NCBI GenBank assembly: GCA_947454525.1
Contig: CANGJM010000004.1
Coordinates: 1-64,000, forward strand
Length of the DNA: 64,000 bases
Origin: Flavobacteriales bacterium
GTDB lineage: Bacteria > Bacteroidota > Bacteroidia > Flavobacteriales_D > Crocinitomicaceae
Direction of reading: 5' to 3'
A model generated the notes under the pieces. That model saw only the letters and a list, made by a program, of their open reading frames with translations. It was not told the DNA's origin and did not search any database. The position numbers and the translations under genes were made by a program. Of this stretch, positions 41,182 through 50,364 are shown piece after piece; position 1 is the first letter of the stretch; each line of letters starts with the position of its first letter.

Positions 41182-41451
41182 ATGTTTGAAGGTAATGTCA
41201 AAATCAAGGACCTAAAAGAAGAGATTGGGCTTCTTGTTAAATCCTATCGTAAACGCGATAAACTTTCAAGAAAAGAACTAGCAGAGCAGTTAAATGTATC
41301 GCGCATCACGATTCAGAATTTAGAATCTGGAATGAATTTTACTATCGATACCTTATTGAAAGTCTTGCAGCATTTCGATGCTATGGTTGCGCTTAATGAT
41401 TTTATTATCGAGAAGCGAAAAGAGAACGACGAAGTAGAATCTTTATATTAA
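41182..41451 (+). CDS. HipB-like XRE antitoxin/transcriptional regulator
   Basis: Helix-turn-helix LSRKELAEQLNVSRITIQNLESGMNFTIDTLLKVLQHF; 5-bp gap to HipA. Confidence 0.88.
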   Translation: MFEGNVKIKDLKEEIGLLVKSYRKRDKLSRKELAEQLNVSRITIQNLESGMNFTIDTLLKVLQHFDAMVALNDFIIEKRKENDEVESLY

Positions 41452-41455
41452 GGGG

Positions 41456-42727
41456 ATGGCAAAGAACGAGGTTATTACGTTGCGTTGTTTTGGTCAAGAA
41501 ATTGGTCGAATTGGCTACGATGAGCACAAAAGCAGGTCATCTTTTCAGTACAGTCCTGAATTCCTTCAAAGCAATCGCTTTTCCAATATTATTCCACAAA
41601 CGGGTATCTTGAAGAAGGAATCTAGGGTTCAATTATTTACACAATTTAACTCGGAAACATTTCGGGGCTTACCTCCGATGATCGCAGACTCCTTGCCAGA
41701 TGTTTTTGGTAATATCATTTTTAAAAAGTGGTTGGAATCGAAGGATAAAAACTTTGAGAAAATTTCAGTTTTGGAACAACTTGCGTATGTTGCAAATCGA
41801 GGAATAGGTGCATTTGAATTTGAACCAAGTATGCCACTTTCTGCAACGGATTCTCTTGATTTAAGTGAAGTTGTATCCGTATTAGGGCAAGTTCTTCATT
41901 CGAAAGAATCCTTGGAGGAAAGCCAGCTCAATAGTAATGCGTTATTAAATATTTTTAAAATTGGAACATCTGCGGGTGGAGCGAGACCAAAAATATTGAT
42001 TTCCGAAAACAAAGAAACGGGAGTGATTATTCCTGGGGATTTAAATTATTCTGCTGAATTTGAACATTATTTGGTCAAATTACAATTGGAAAATGAATCT
42101 GGATACAGTCGCGAGTTGATAGAATAAAGCTACTACCTTACTGCAACCAATCTTGGGATTACTATGATGCCCTCCAAATTAATCGATCAGCAGCATTTTG
42201 CCACTTTGCGTTTTGATCGTGTTGATGGAAAGAAGAAACATGTATTGACAGCAACCGGTCTAACAGGTTGGGATTTTCAGCAGCCAAAAGATTCTCATTA
42301 TGAGAATTTGTTTGAATTGGCACTGTTTTTAAAAATCCCCAACAGCGAAATAGAAGAATTATTTAAACGAATGGTTTTTAACATTGTTTTTTGCAATACG
42401 GACGACCATTTGAAAAATCATTCCTTCTGCTACAATGAAATTGAGGACAAATGGAACTTGTCTCCAGCTTACGATCTAACGTATTCGCTAAACCCCTTGT
42501 TAAATTACAAACGTTATAGTCGAGCCTTGGGTGTAAATGGAAAAAGAGTGGATGTTTTATTGGAGGATGTGATGCAAATCGCTCAAAAATTCACGATTAA
42601 GAATCCCAAATCAATTATAGTAAGCGTTCAGCATGGACTCGATTTCTGGGAACAGAAAGCAATTGAATTGAATATCCCGAGAGTGATCATTCAAAGCATC
42701 CAAAAAGATTTTGTGCGATTGATTTAA
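41456..42727 (+). pseudogene. HipA family toxin kinase interrupted by one in-frame TAA (fragments 41456-42127 and 42164-42727)
   Basis: N half has SAGGARPKILI P-loop; C half has HFATLRFDR, CNTDDHLKNHSF and LSPAYDLTYS. Both fragments are in the same frame, separated only by TAA 42125-42127; reading through gives ...RELIE*SYYLTATNLGITMMPSKLI... Confidence 0.85.
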
Positions 42728-42861
42728 TTGGCAAAGAAGGGTATTTATAGAAACCGAAGGGCTAATGAATTTCATTTGTCCTTGAAAGACTTCTGGAGCA
42801 AAGATTCAAGAAGATTTAATCAGCTAATTTTCGTAAGTTTATTCTTTATAAGAAGTTCCTC

Positions 42862-45522
42862 ATGAAGAAATATACCTTAAGTTTTCTCCTTTTTCTTGCT
42901 CCTTTGCTTTCCATCCACGCGCAAGTCGCTGATTGGATTGATGCAAAACCTGGAATGGGAATAGATGTTGCTATCGATCAATTTCAAGATAGTTATACCT
43001 GTGGTCAGATTGTTGGCTTAAACAATCAAATTGGAACGACAACTGTGAATAGCAATGGACTTCAAGATGTTGTTGTTCAAAAACATGCATCTAATGGTTC
43101 GCTTTTGTGGGTGACCCATTTTGGCGGTGCGGGAAGTGATTATTCAGCTAAAATTGTTTTTGATGGACAAAATGCGGTTTGGGTAGTTGGACATTTTCAG
43201 CAAACGATGACTGTCGGTTCATTTACGCTCGTTTCTGGAGGTGGATCAGATGTTTTTATTGTCAAATTGGACGCAAGTAATGGTGCGGTGTTAATGGCGA
43301 AAAAAGGTGGTGGAAGCACAAATGATTACGCCATGGATTTAAGTCTTGGCACAAACGGAAATTTGTTTTTCACCGGTAATTATAATGGCTCCTTTGTTTT
43401 TCCTGGCGCAAATATCAGCTCAAGTGGAAACGGTCATGCCTTTGTATTGGAAATCGATTTAGCTGGAAATCCAGTGCAGTCTTTTGGAATAACAGGAGGC
43501 GTTTCTATTTACACGCATACGACGGACATTTTTGGAAATATTTACGTCGGTGGATTTTCAACTTCGACGAATATTGGATTTAATGGAACAACTCAATCCA
43601 TGAGCGGACAAAACCACTTTATTGCCAAGTTCAATGCGATGGGTGTTTTTCAATATAAAACATCATCCTCTTTTAATGGAGAGGTTTATGGCTTGTGTGC
43701 TGATTCTACAGGAAGTATTTATTTTACAGGGAACTTTGACACTCAAGCGAGTTTTGGATCCATTTCTTTGACCAATGGCGCGAATGATAATGCGCTTCTT
43801 GTCAAAATAAACAACAACGGTAATTATTCATGGGCAAAGTCCTTTGGTGGAAATGGCAATGATCAAGGCTATGATTTGAAATGTAAAGGAAATGGTCAAT
43901 TGTTTTTGACGGGAGTTTACTCTGGGAACATCACTTTTGGTACCATTCCGTTGTCCGGAGGCTCGAATTTTAGGGCGTATTTAGCTGAAATTGATTCGAG
44001 TGGTCTAGTTACAAACGTTATTCCAGGCTCTTCATCTAATTCCATGGTTATTTCGAATGCGCTTTTCTTATCCGGCGATGATATTTACTTGACTGGCATT
44101 GGGTCAGGATTGATGAATATGGCAGGACAAACGTGCCTTCTTTCAGAATCATTTTTGGTAAAGATTGCAGGGAATGCGAATGCGATGAATGGAAAAGTAT
44201 ACTTGGATGTGAATAGTAATGCCTCACTTGATCCAACGGAAATAGGTTTACCGAATGTCCTGTTGCAACTGACAAATGGTTCTTTCCAAGCACTGTCAGC
44301 AAATTCAGGTCTATATGAACTCTATTCTACCGCAGGGAGTTACTCGGTGAGTATGCCGAATGTTCCACTTTACCATAGTTTAAGCACTGCGCCCACGCAA
44401 TCCGCGGTTTTTTCTGGACTTGGAAATGTAGATTCATTGAATCATTTTGGACTTGTTCCCATACCTAATATGCCTGATTTGCGTGTGACGCTAACACCGC
44501 TTACAGCGCCAAAAGCGGGATATGTTTTAGCTTATTTGTTGTCCTATAAAAATATTGGGACCGTTGCGCAGAATGCTACGGTATACTTTACTTCCCCTTC
44601 AGGAATTAATTTCCTTTCAGCTTCTCCTGTGCAAAGCGCTCAAACAGGTGGGAATGTCGAGTGGCAATTGGGAATGTTGCAACCAGGACAACAAGGAGAT
44701 ATTTACGTTCAGTATAACATTCCTGTAGGAACACCAATTGGTTTTTCGCTTTCGTCCCAAGCACAAATTACACCAATTATCGGTGATTTAACCATTAATG
44801 ATAATAGTTCACAAAGTCAAATTCAAGTGGTAGGACCTTATGATCCCAACATTAAATTAGTAGATAAAGATACGCTCTACAATATCTCCGCTTCGGATTG
44901 GTTGGAGTATACCGTTCACTTTCAAAATGTAGGGACAGACACCGCTTATAACGTTGTGATTGTCGACACCATTTCTACGCTATTAGATTTGGGTTCTTTT
45001 GAGGTGTTATCCATGAGTCATCAACCACTCGAAGTAAGTTTTGACCAACGCGTATTGACCTTACGTTTTAATCAAATCATGTTGCCTGATAGTACGACCA
45101 ATCAAGTTGGTTCGAATGGATTTGTGAAATTCCGAATGAAACATCCATCGTCCTTACCTTTTCTCACGGAAATTGAAAATTTCGTCGATATTTACTTCGA
45201 TTTTAACGATGCCATCCGCACAAATACGGCGACAACCGTTCATCTGGACTCCACACTTTCTGGAATTTTCACCCTCGATCAACAGGAGTCTTTTGTCATC
45301 TATCCGAACCCAACCAATGCTGATTTAACGATTCAATGGAATCAAACCGAGAACGAGTCAGCACAATTGATGATCAGTGATTTAAGTGGCAGAATACTAC
45401 AAAAAAGCACACTAACTGGTAAAGAAAACAAATTGAATACTGAATCTTTAAAACCAGGTATTTATAACCTTCAAGTGCTATTGAATGGTCGTCAGAGTAG
45501 TCAACGGTTTGTGAAATTGTAG
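42862..45522 (+). CDS. secreted SBBP/beta-propeller-like protein with DUF7619-like domain and T9SS sorting domain
   Basis: Signal peptide; repeated W(A/V)..FGG.G.D units; GKVYLDVNSNASLDPTEIGLPNVLLQL; YDPNIKLVDKDTLYNISASDWLEYTVHFQNVGTDTAYNVVIVDT; FVIYPNPTNADLTIQW...KL. Confidence 0.88.
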   Translation: MKKYTLSFLLFLAPLLSIHAQVADWIDAKPGMGIDVAIDQFQDSYTCGQIVGLNNQIGTTTVNSNGLQDVVVQKHASNGSLLWVTHFGGAGSDYSAKIVFDGQNAVWVVGHFQQTMTVGSFTLVSGGGSDVFIVKLDASNGAVLMAKKGGGSTNDYAMDLSLGTNGNLFFTGNYNGSFVFPGANISSSGNGHAFVLEIDLAGNPVQSFGITGGVSIYTHTTDIFGNIYVGGFSTSTNIGFNGTTQSMSGQNHFIAKFNAMGVFQYKTSSSFNGEVYGLCADSTGSIYFTGNFDTQASFGSISLTNGANDNALLVKINNNGNYSWAKSFGGNGNDQGYDLKCKGNGQLFLTGVYSGNITFGTIPLSGGSNFRAYLAEIDSSGLVTNVIPGSSSNSMVISNALFLSGDDIYLTGIGSGLMNMAGQTCLLSESFLVKIAGNANAMNGKVYLDVNSNASLDPTEIGLPNVLLQLTNGSFQALSANSGLYELYSTAGSYSVSMPNVPLYHSLSTAPTQSAVFSGLGNVDSLNHFGLVPIPNMPDLRVTLTPLTAPKAGYVLAYLLSYKNIGTVAQNATVYFTSPSGINFLSASPVQSAQTGGNVEWQLGMLQPGQQGDIYVQYNIPVGTPIGFSLSSQAQITPIIGDLTINDNSSQSQIQVVGPYDPNIKLVDKDTLYNISASDWLEYTVHFQNVGTDTAYNVVIVDTISTLLDLGSFEVLSMSHQPLEVSFDQRVLTLRFNQIMLPDSTTNQVGSNGFVKFRMKHPSSLPFLTEIENFVDIYFDFNDAIRTNTATTVHLDSTLSGIFTLDQQESFVIYPNPTNADLTIQWNQTENESAQLMISDLSGRILQKSTLTGKENKLNTESLKPGIYNLQVLLNGRQSSQRFVKL

Positions 45523-45540
45523 CCTGACTTCGTCAATATT

Positions 45541-46380
45541 TCAATAGCTCCCCCTCCTAAATCCCGATGGAGTAAATTGTTTTTTTCTTAAAAACACGCG
45601 GTTAAAATAACTCAAGGACTCAAAGCCACAATCGTGTGCAATTTTGCTGACAGTGTCTTCGGAAGAGAGCAAAAGATGACAGGCTTCATTGATGCGCAAA
45701 TCGTTGAGGTAATTCGAGAAGGTGGTGCTCGTGGCTTTCTTGAAGAATTTGCAGAAATTGCTTTCGGTCATAAAGACAAGCTCGGAAACTTGCTTCAGTG
45801 AAATGGACTCCGAATAATGGTTTTGGATGTACGAGCAAACTTTGTTGATGCGCGTTTCGAACTTCTTGGAAATCACGTTGTGGTAGGAATCCAAACACAA
45901 GTTTGTGGCTGGTTTTTCTGTGAGATCTTGCAATAGGGATAAAAGCAATAGGACGCTTTCCAGTTCTTTCGTTTCGACAAGTGAGCGAAGTTTTTCAACA
46001 AACGCAGCATCCGAATCGAAACGAATTCCTTTTGCTGATTTCGCTAATAGTTCCTTGATGGACTCACCTTCACTCAACCTTAAAAAGGGTTCGATGAATT
46101 CGCTGGAAAATTGAATGACGATTGCTTCGGATGGACTTCCATCCTCATTTTTTCCCCACCACGTATGTGGGAGATTACTTCCCAAGAGGATAAGGTCGCC
46201 GGTAGAAAATTGTTCGTGTGAATTGCCGACAATGCGGTAGCCACTTCCGTTGAGGATGTAGGTCAGCTCATACTCCGGATGATAATGCCACTTGAACTCA
46301 AAACTTGGAACGGTTATCCGCGTTGAATAAAAACTGGCTCTTCCTTTTTTGGAAGGAATGTCTTCTAAAATGGCTTTCAT
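45541..46380 (-). CDS. AraC family transcriptional regulator with N-terminal cupin
   Basis: FKWHYHPEYELTYILNGSGYRIVG; double HTH ...SLKQVSELVFMTESNFCKFFKKATSTTFSNYLNDLRINEACHLL...IAHDCGFESLSYFNRVFLRKKQFTPSGFR. Confidence 0.94.
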   Translation of the reverse strand: MKAILEDIPSKKGRASFYSTRITVPSFEFKWHYHPEYELTYILNGSGYRIVGNSHEQFSTGDLILLGSNLPHTWWGKNEDGSPSEAIVIQFSSEFIEPFLRLSEGESIKELLAKSAKGIRFDSDAAFVEKLRSLVETKELESVLLLLSLLQDLTEKPATNLCLDSYHNVISKKFETRINKVCSYIQNHYSESISLKQVSELVFMTESNFCKFFKKATSTTFSNYLNDLRINEACHLLLSSEDTVSKIAHDCGFESLSYFNRVFLRKKQFTPSGFRRGSY

Positions 46381-46479
46381 AGCATCTGATGAACTAAATT
46401 CAAGTGATAAATGTACTAAATATTCAATATAGTATCATAAATATCGAATTTACGATTAAAGGCATTTGTCCTGATTGCC

Positions 46480-46487
46480 TATTTTTG
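46480..46487 (+). promoter_or_regulatory. -7 promoter box of the PhyH-TIM-GH92-GH13 operon
   Basis: TATTTTTG (TAnnTTTG) 27 nt before ATG 46515. Confidence 0.45.
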
Positions 46488-46514
46488 ACTTTGCTATTGT
46501 TAATGTTGAACACC

Positions 46515-47342
46515 ATGAATACCTTACCCGAATCGATTCGTAAAAAACTCGAAGCACCGTACGCTTTGACACAGGATCAACTTACGTTTTATCAAAAAAA
46601 TCAATTCATCAAACTAAAAGAGGTTTTCGATACGGAAACCATACACTTTTTCAACGAGGTGATTTCCGCGCAAGTCAATCAAATGAATCACGAGCAAACA
46701 GCACTTGAAGAGCGAAGCACCTACGGAAAAGCATTTTTGCAATTGTTCAATTTATGGCGTGAAAATGAACTCGTCAAAGAATTGGTTTTTAGCAAGCGAA
46801 TGGGCAAAATAGCCGCTGATTTGATGCGTGTGGACGGTGTGCGTTTGTACCACGATCAAGCCTTGTTTAAAGAGGGTGGAGGCGGAATCACACCTTGGCA
46901 TGCCGATCAATATTACTGGCCTTTGTCAAGCGATAAAACGGTTACTGCATGGATTCCCTTGCAAGCAACGCCGCTGGAAATGGGTCCACTGGAATTTAGT
47001 GCGGGTAGTCATGCCATCGTCGAAGGAAGAGAACTGGAAATCGGTGATGAAAGTGAAGAAATCATTCAGAAAACATTGCGCGTGACGGACTTTCATCATG
47101 TCATTGAAGCATTCGATATTGGTGAAATCAGTTTCCATTCTGGGTGGATTTTCCACCGCGCTGGTGCAAACGTCACAAACGACATGCGTAAAGTGATGAC
47201 GGTTATTTACATGGATAAAGACATGATTCTGAAAAAACCGGATAATAAAAATCAAGAAAACGACTGGAATACCTGGTGTCCGGGTGCGAAAATTGGCGAG
47301 GTGATTCAAACGCCTTTAAATGAACTCATTTATTCAAATTGA
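46515..47342 (+). CDS. phytanoyl-CoA dioxygenase (PhyH) family protein
   Basis: YHDQALFKEGGGGITPWHADQYYWPL (HxD), SFHSGWIFHRAGANVTNDMRKVMTVIYM; ATG 46515 preferred over 46404. Confidence 0.9.
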   Translation: MNTLPESIRKKLEAPYALTQDQLTFYQKNQFIKLKEVFDTETIHFFNEVISAQVNQMNHEQTALEERSTYGKAFLQLFNLWRENELVKELVFSKRMGKIAADLMRVDGVRLYHDQALFKEGGGGITPWHADQYYWPLSSDKTVTAWIPLQATPLEMGPLEFSAGSHAIVEGRELEIGDESEEIIQKTLRVTDFHHVIEAFDIGEISFHSGWIFHRAGANVTNDMRKVMTVIYMDKDMILKKPDNKNQENDWNTWCPGAKIGEVIQTPLNELIYSN

Positions 47343-47344
47343 GC

Positions 47345-48181
47345 ATGGACATCAAATACCTGTGTACGTATTGGGGATCCGAGGATCTTTCCGCAAAAGC
47401 TTTTTTAGACAAGGTGCTTGCGCATGGCTTCGATGGCGTTGAAATTAACTTTCCAGATGATCAGCAATTTGTGGATGAATTTATGTCCGAACTGGAACGC
47501 ATCCGTCAGACGAGCCATCCAGCGTTTATCTTTATCGCTCAACAAGTACTTTCAAACGAGAAGGAAACGGTTGCAGCCTACAAAGAACGATTGACGAACC
47601 GACTGAATTTCCTCGTTGGACTCAATCCAAATGCGATTAATTCTCACACTGGCAAGGACTTTTTTGATTTCGATGCCAATGTGGACATCCTACATTTGAC
47701 CGAAGAAATCGCGAGCAAGTCAGGAATTCCAATCTGGCACGAAATCCACCGTGGAAGGTTTTCCTTTCACCTTCGAACGCTGCTCGATTATTTGAAACTA
47801 TTCCCGAATCTGAAACTCATCGCAGATTTGTCCCATTTTTGCGTCGTTTCGGAAAGCGATTTAAGTGATCAACACGAACTTTTGACCCGAATCTATCCAA
47901 ACATCGAACACATTCATGCCCGCGTGGGATTTGAACAGAGTCCACAGGTGAATCATCCTTTTGCTCCTGAATGGAAAAAGCACTTGGATCGGTATACCAC
48001 TTGGTGGAACGAAATCATTCAGCTTCAGTCGCAGAAGGGAAATGCACATTTTACCATCACACCGGAATTCGGTCCATTCCCATACATGCCTCAAGCGCCA
48101 TTTACCCAAAGTCCCTTGGCGAATCAATGGGATCTGAACACTGAAATGAAAAGGTATTTACACGAAAACGTAAAGGCATGA
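47345..48181 (+). CDS. sugar phosphate isomerase/epimerase-like TIM barrel
   Basis: GFDGVEINFPDDQQF, GLNPNAINSHTGKDFF, IWHEIHRGRFSF, LIADLSHFCVV, IEHIHARVGF. Confidence 0.88.
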   Translation: MDIKYLCTYWGSEDLSAKAFLDKVLAHGFDGVEINFPDDQQFVDEFMSELERIRQTSHPAFIFIAQQVLSNEKETVAAYKERLTNRLNFLVGLNPNAINSHTGKDFFDFDANVDILHLTEEIASKSGIPIWHEIHRGRFSFHLRTLLDYLKLFPNLKLIADLSHFCVVSESDLSDQHELLTRIYPNIEHIHARVGFEQSPQVNHPFAPEWKKHLDRYTTWWNEIIQLQSQKGNAHFTITPEFGPFPYMPQAPFTQSPLANQWDLNTEMKRYLHENVKA

Positions 48182-50364
48182 AGTTAAAATGGATGGTTTT
48201 GTGTTGTTTTGTGAGCGTTGGGTGGGTCTTATCCGCGCAGAAGTACAGCAAATTTGTCAATCCATTTATTGGGACTGATGGAACGGGACATACCTTTCCA
48301 GGTCCATCCATGCCCTTCGGAATGGTGCAACCCGGACCAGATAATCAGGATTACGGTTGGAATCACACCAGTGGTTATCAATACAAGGATACGTTTCTCA
48401 TGGGATTTTCCCAAACGCGTTTCAGTGGAACCGGAATCAATGAAATGGGGGATGTCTTGTTGCTGCCCATCAATCCAAAACGAGCAAGCGAAAAAAATGC
48501 ATATGACAAAGCAACGGAGTCCGCAAGCGTTGGATATTACCGGGTGACGAAAAAGGACGGAGTCAAAGTCGAACTCACCTGTTCAGACCGTGTCGCTTTT
48601 CATCAATACAGCTTTCCGGCACAAGATGCACAAGTTTATTTGGATTTACAGCATGGACTTCGTTTCGTATTTGAAAAAAACGATCCAAAAGGATTGGTGA
48701 TCGAAAGTTCTGTGAAAATCGAAAACAACACAACCATTTCTGGCTATTGTTCCACCAGTAACTGGGTGAATCGCCGCTATTATTTTACCATCATGTTTAG
48801 TCAACCGTTTGTGAATTCGACGTTGTTAACCGGAAAAGAGAACGAAAAAGCGCCCAAGTATTTGTTGGATTTCAACTTACTTAATTCTCAGGTCCTCCAA
48901 GTGAAAATTGCCTTGTCCACGGTGGATGTCGAAGGTGCCAAACGAAACATGGAAGCAGAAATCAACCATTGGGATTTTCAAAAAGTACGTGACGAAAACC
49001 GCAAAACATGGGAAAACTATTTGTCGAGAATTGACATCAAAGCACCACAAAAGCAAAAGGAAGTATTTTACACTTCTCTGTACCATTTGCTTTTGCAACC
49101 TTCGAACATTGCGGATGTCGACGGACGATACCGTGGAGTGGATGACGTGGTCAAAACAGCGGCAAACAAAGCATATTACTCCACACTTTCCATTTGGGAT
49201 ATTTACCATGGGGCCTTTCCCTTGTTACAAATTGTAGCGCCAGAAAAAATCGATGGAATTGTTCAAACCATGCTCGTTCACCATCAAGCGAAGGGATTCT
49301 TGCCTATTTGGACAGCTTGGGGACAAGACAACTATTGTATGATAGGTAATCACGCCATTCCCATGATTTTATCCGCCTATCAAAATGGATTTACAGGATT
49401 CGATTCGAATGCGGCGCTTCAAGCAATGGTAGAAACGAGTACGGTGAGTCACATCAATTCAAACTGGGAAATGTATACGAAGTTTGGCTATTATCCCTTC
49501 GATCTTTTGGAGATTGAATCCGTTTCTAGAACACTCGAAAGTGGCTACGATGATTGGTGTGTCTCCGAAATGGCACGCAAACTTGGACGTGAAGACATCG
49601 TTGAGGACTTTCAGAAAAGGGCAGCGTATTACCGAAATTTGTTTGATCCTGAAACAACTTTTTTACGTGGAAAAAATTCGAATAGACAATGGCGCACACC
49701 CTTTGATCCCTTGATGGCCACTTCGCCTCTGAACAATCCTGGTGACTATACCGAAGCGAACGCTTGGCAGTATTTTTGGACTCCCGCGCAACACGATGTG
49801 CAAGGAATGATTGACTTGCTTGGCGGAAAGCAACAGTTTACGGATAAGCTGAATGCATTTTTCACGACGGAATCGCCCAATCCGAATAAATTCCTTGGAC
49901 AAGAAGCAATGATTGGACAGTACGCACATGGAAACGAACCGAGTCACCACATTTGTTATTTGTATGCGTATTCCAACGAGCCCAAAACAGGTCAAAAGTA
50001 CATTCACCAAGTCGTAAAAGACTTTCACAACAATACTCCGGATGGAATGATAGGAAACGATGATTGTGGTCAAATGAGTGCGTGGTACATTCTTTCCACC
50101 TTGGGTTTTTATCCCGTTAATCCAGCGGATGGAACCTTCGTTTTTGGCAGTCCACAAGTCAAAAAGGCGACCATAAACGTATCCAACAATCAACGACTCA
50201 CGATCAAAGCGAAGCACTTTTCGAGCGAAAACATTTTCCAAGAGGACCCAAGCTTCAACAATGAAATAGTGAACAGGAATTTCATCCGCTATCCCGAGTT
50301 GATGCAGGGCGGTACCTTGAAATTTCACATGACGAATAAAGAAATAAATACCATTCAACGATGA
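48178..50364 (+). CDS. GH92 family alpha-mannosidase, secreted
   Basis: Signal peptide; FVNPFIGTDGTGHTFPGPSMPFGMVQPGPD, FSQTRFSGTGI, EANAWQYFWTPAQHDVQG, GNEPSHHICYLY, GNDDCGQMSAWYILSTLGFYPVNP. Confidence 0.96.
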   Translation: MKLKWMVLCCFVSVGWVLSAQKYSKFVNPFIGTDGTGHTFPGPSMPFGMVQPGPDNQDYGWNHTSGYQYKDTFLMGFSQTRFSGTGINEMGDVLLLPINPKRASEKNAYDKATESASVGYYRVTKKDGVKVELTCSDRVAFHQYSFPAQDAQVYLDLQHGLRFVFEKNDPKGLVIESSVKIENNTTISGYCSTSNWVNRRYYFTIMFSQPFVNSTLLTGKENEKAPKYLLDFNLLNSQVLQVKIALSTVDVEGAKRNMEAEINHWDFQKVRDENRKTWENYLSRIDIKAPQKQKEVFYTSLYHLLLQPSNIADVDGRYRGVDDVVKTAANKAYYSTLSIWDIYHGAFPLLQIVAPEKIDGIVQTMLVHHQAKGFLPIWTAWGQDNYCMIGNHAIPMILSAYQNGFTGFDSNAALQAMVETSTVSHINSNWEMYTKFGYYPFDLLEIESVSRTLESGYDDWCVSEMARKLGREDIVEDFQKRAAYYRNLFDPETTFLRGKNSNRQWRTPFDPLMATSPLNNPGDYTEANAWQYFWTPAQHDVQGMIDLLGGKQQFTDKLNAFFTTESPNPNKFLGQEAMIGQYAHGNEPSHHICYLYAYSNEPKTGQKYIHQVVKDFHNNTPDGMIGNDDCGQMSAWYILSTLGFYPVNPADGTFVFGSPQVKKATINVSNNQRLTIKAKHFSSENIFQEDPSFNNEIVNRNFIRYPELMQGGTLKFHMTNKEINTIQR

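Noticed and set aside
41456-42727. Canonical HipBST three-gene system
   Set aside because: In HipBST the small HipS corresponds only to the first ~100 residues; here the break is at about residue 224, inside the kinase fold.
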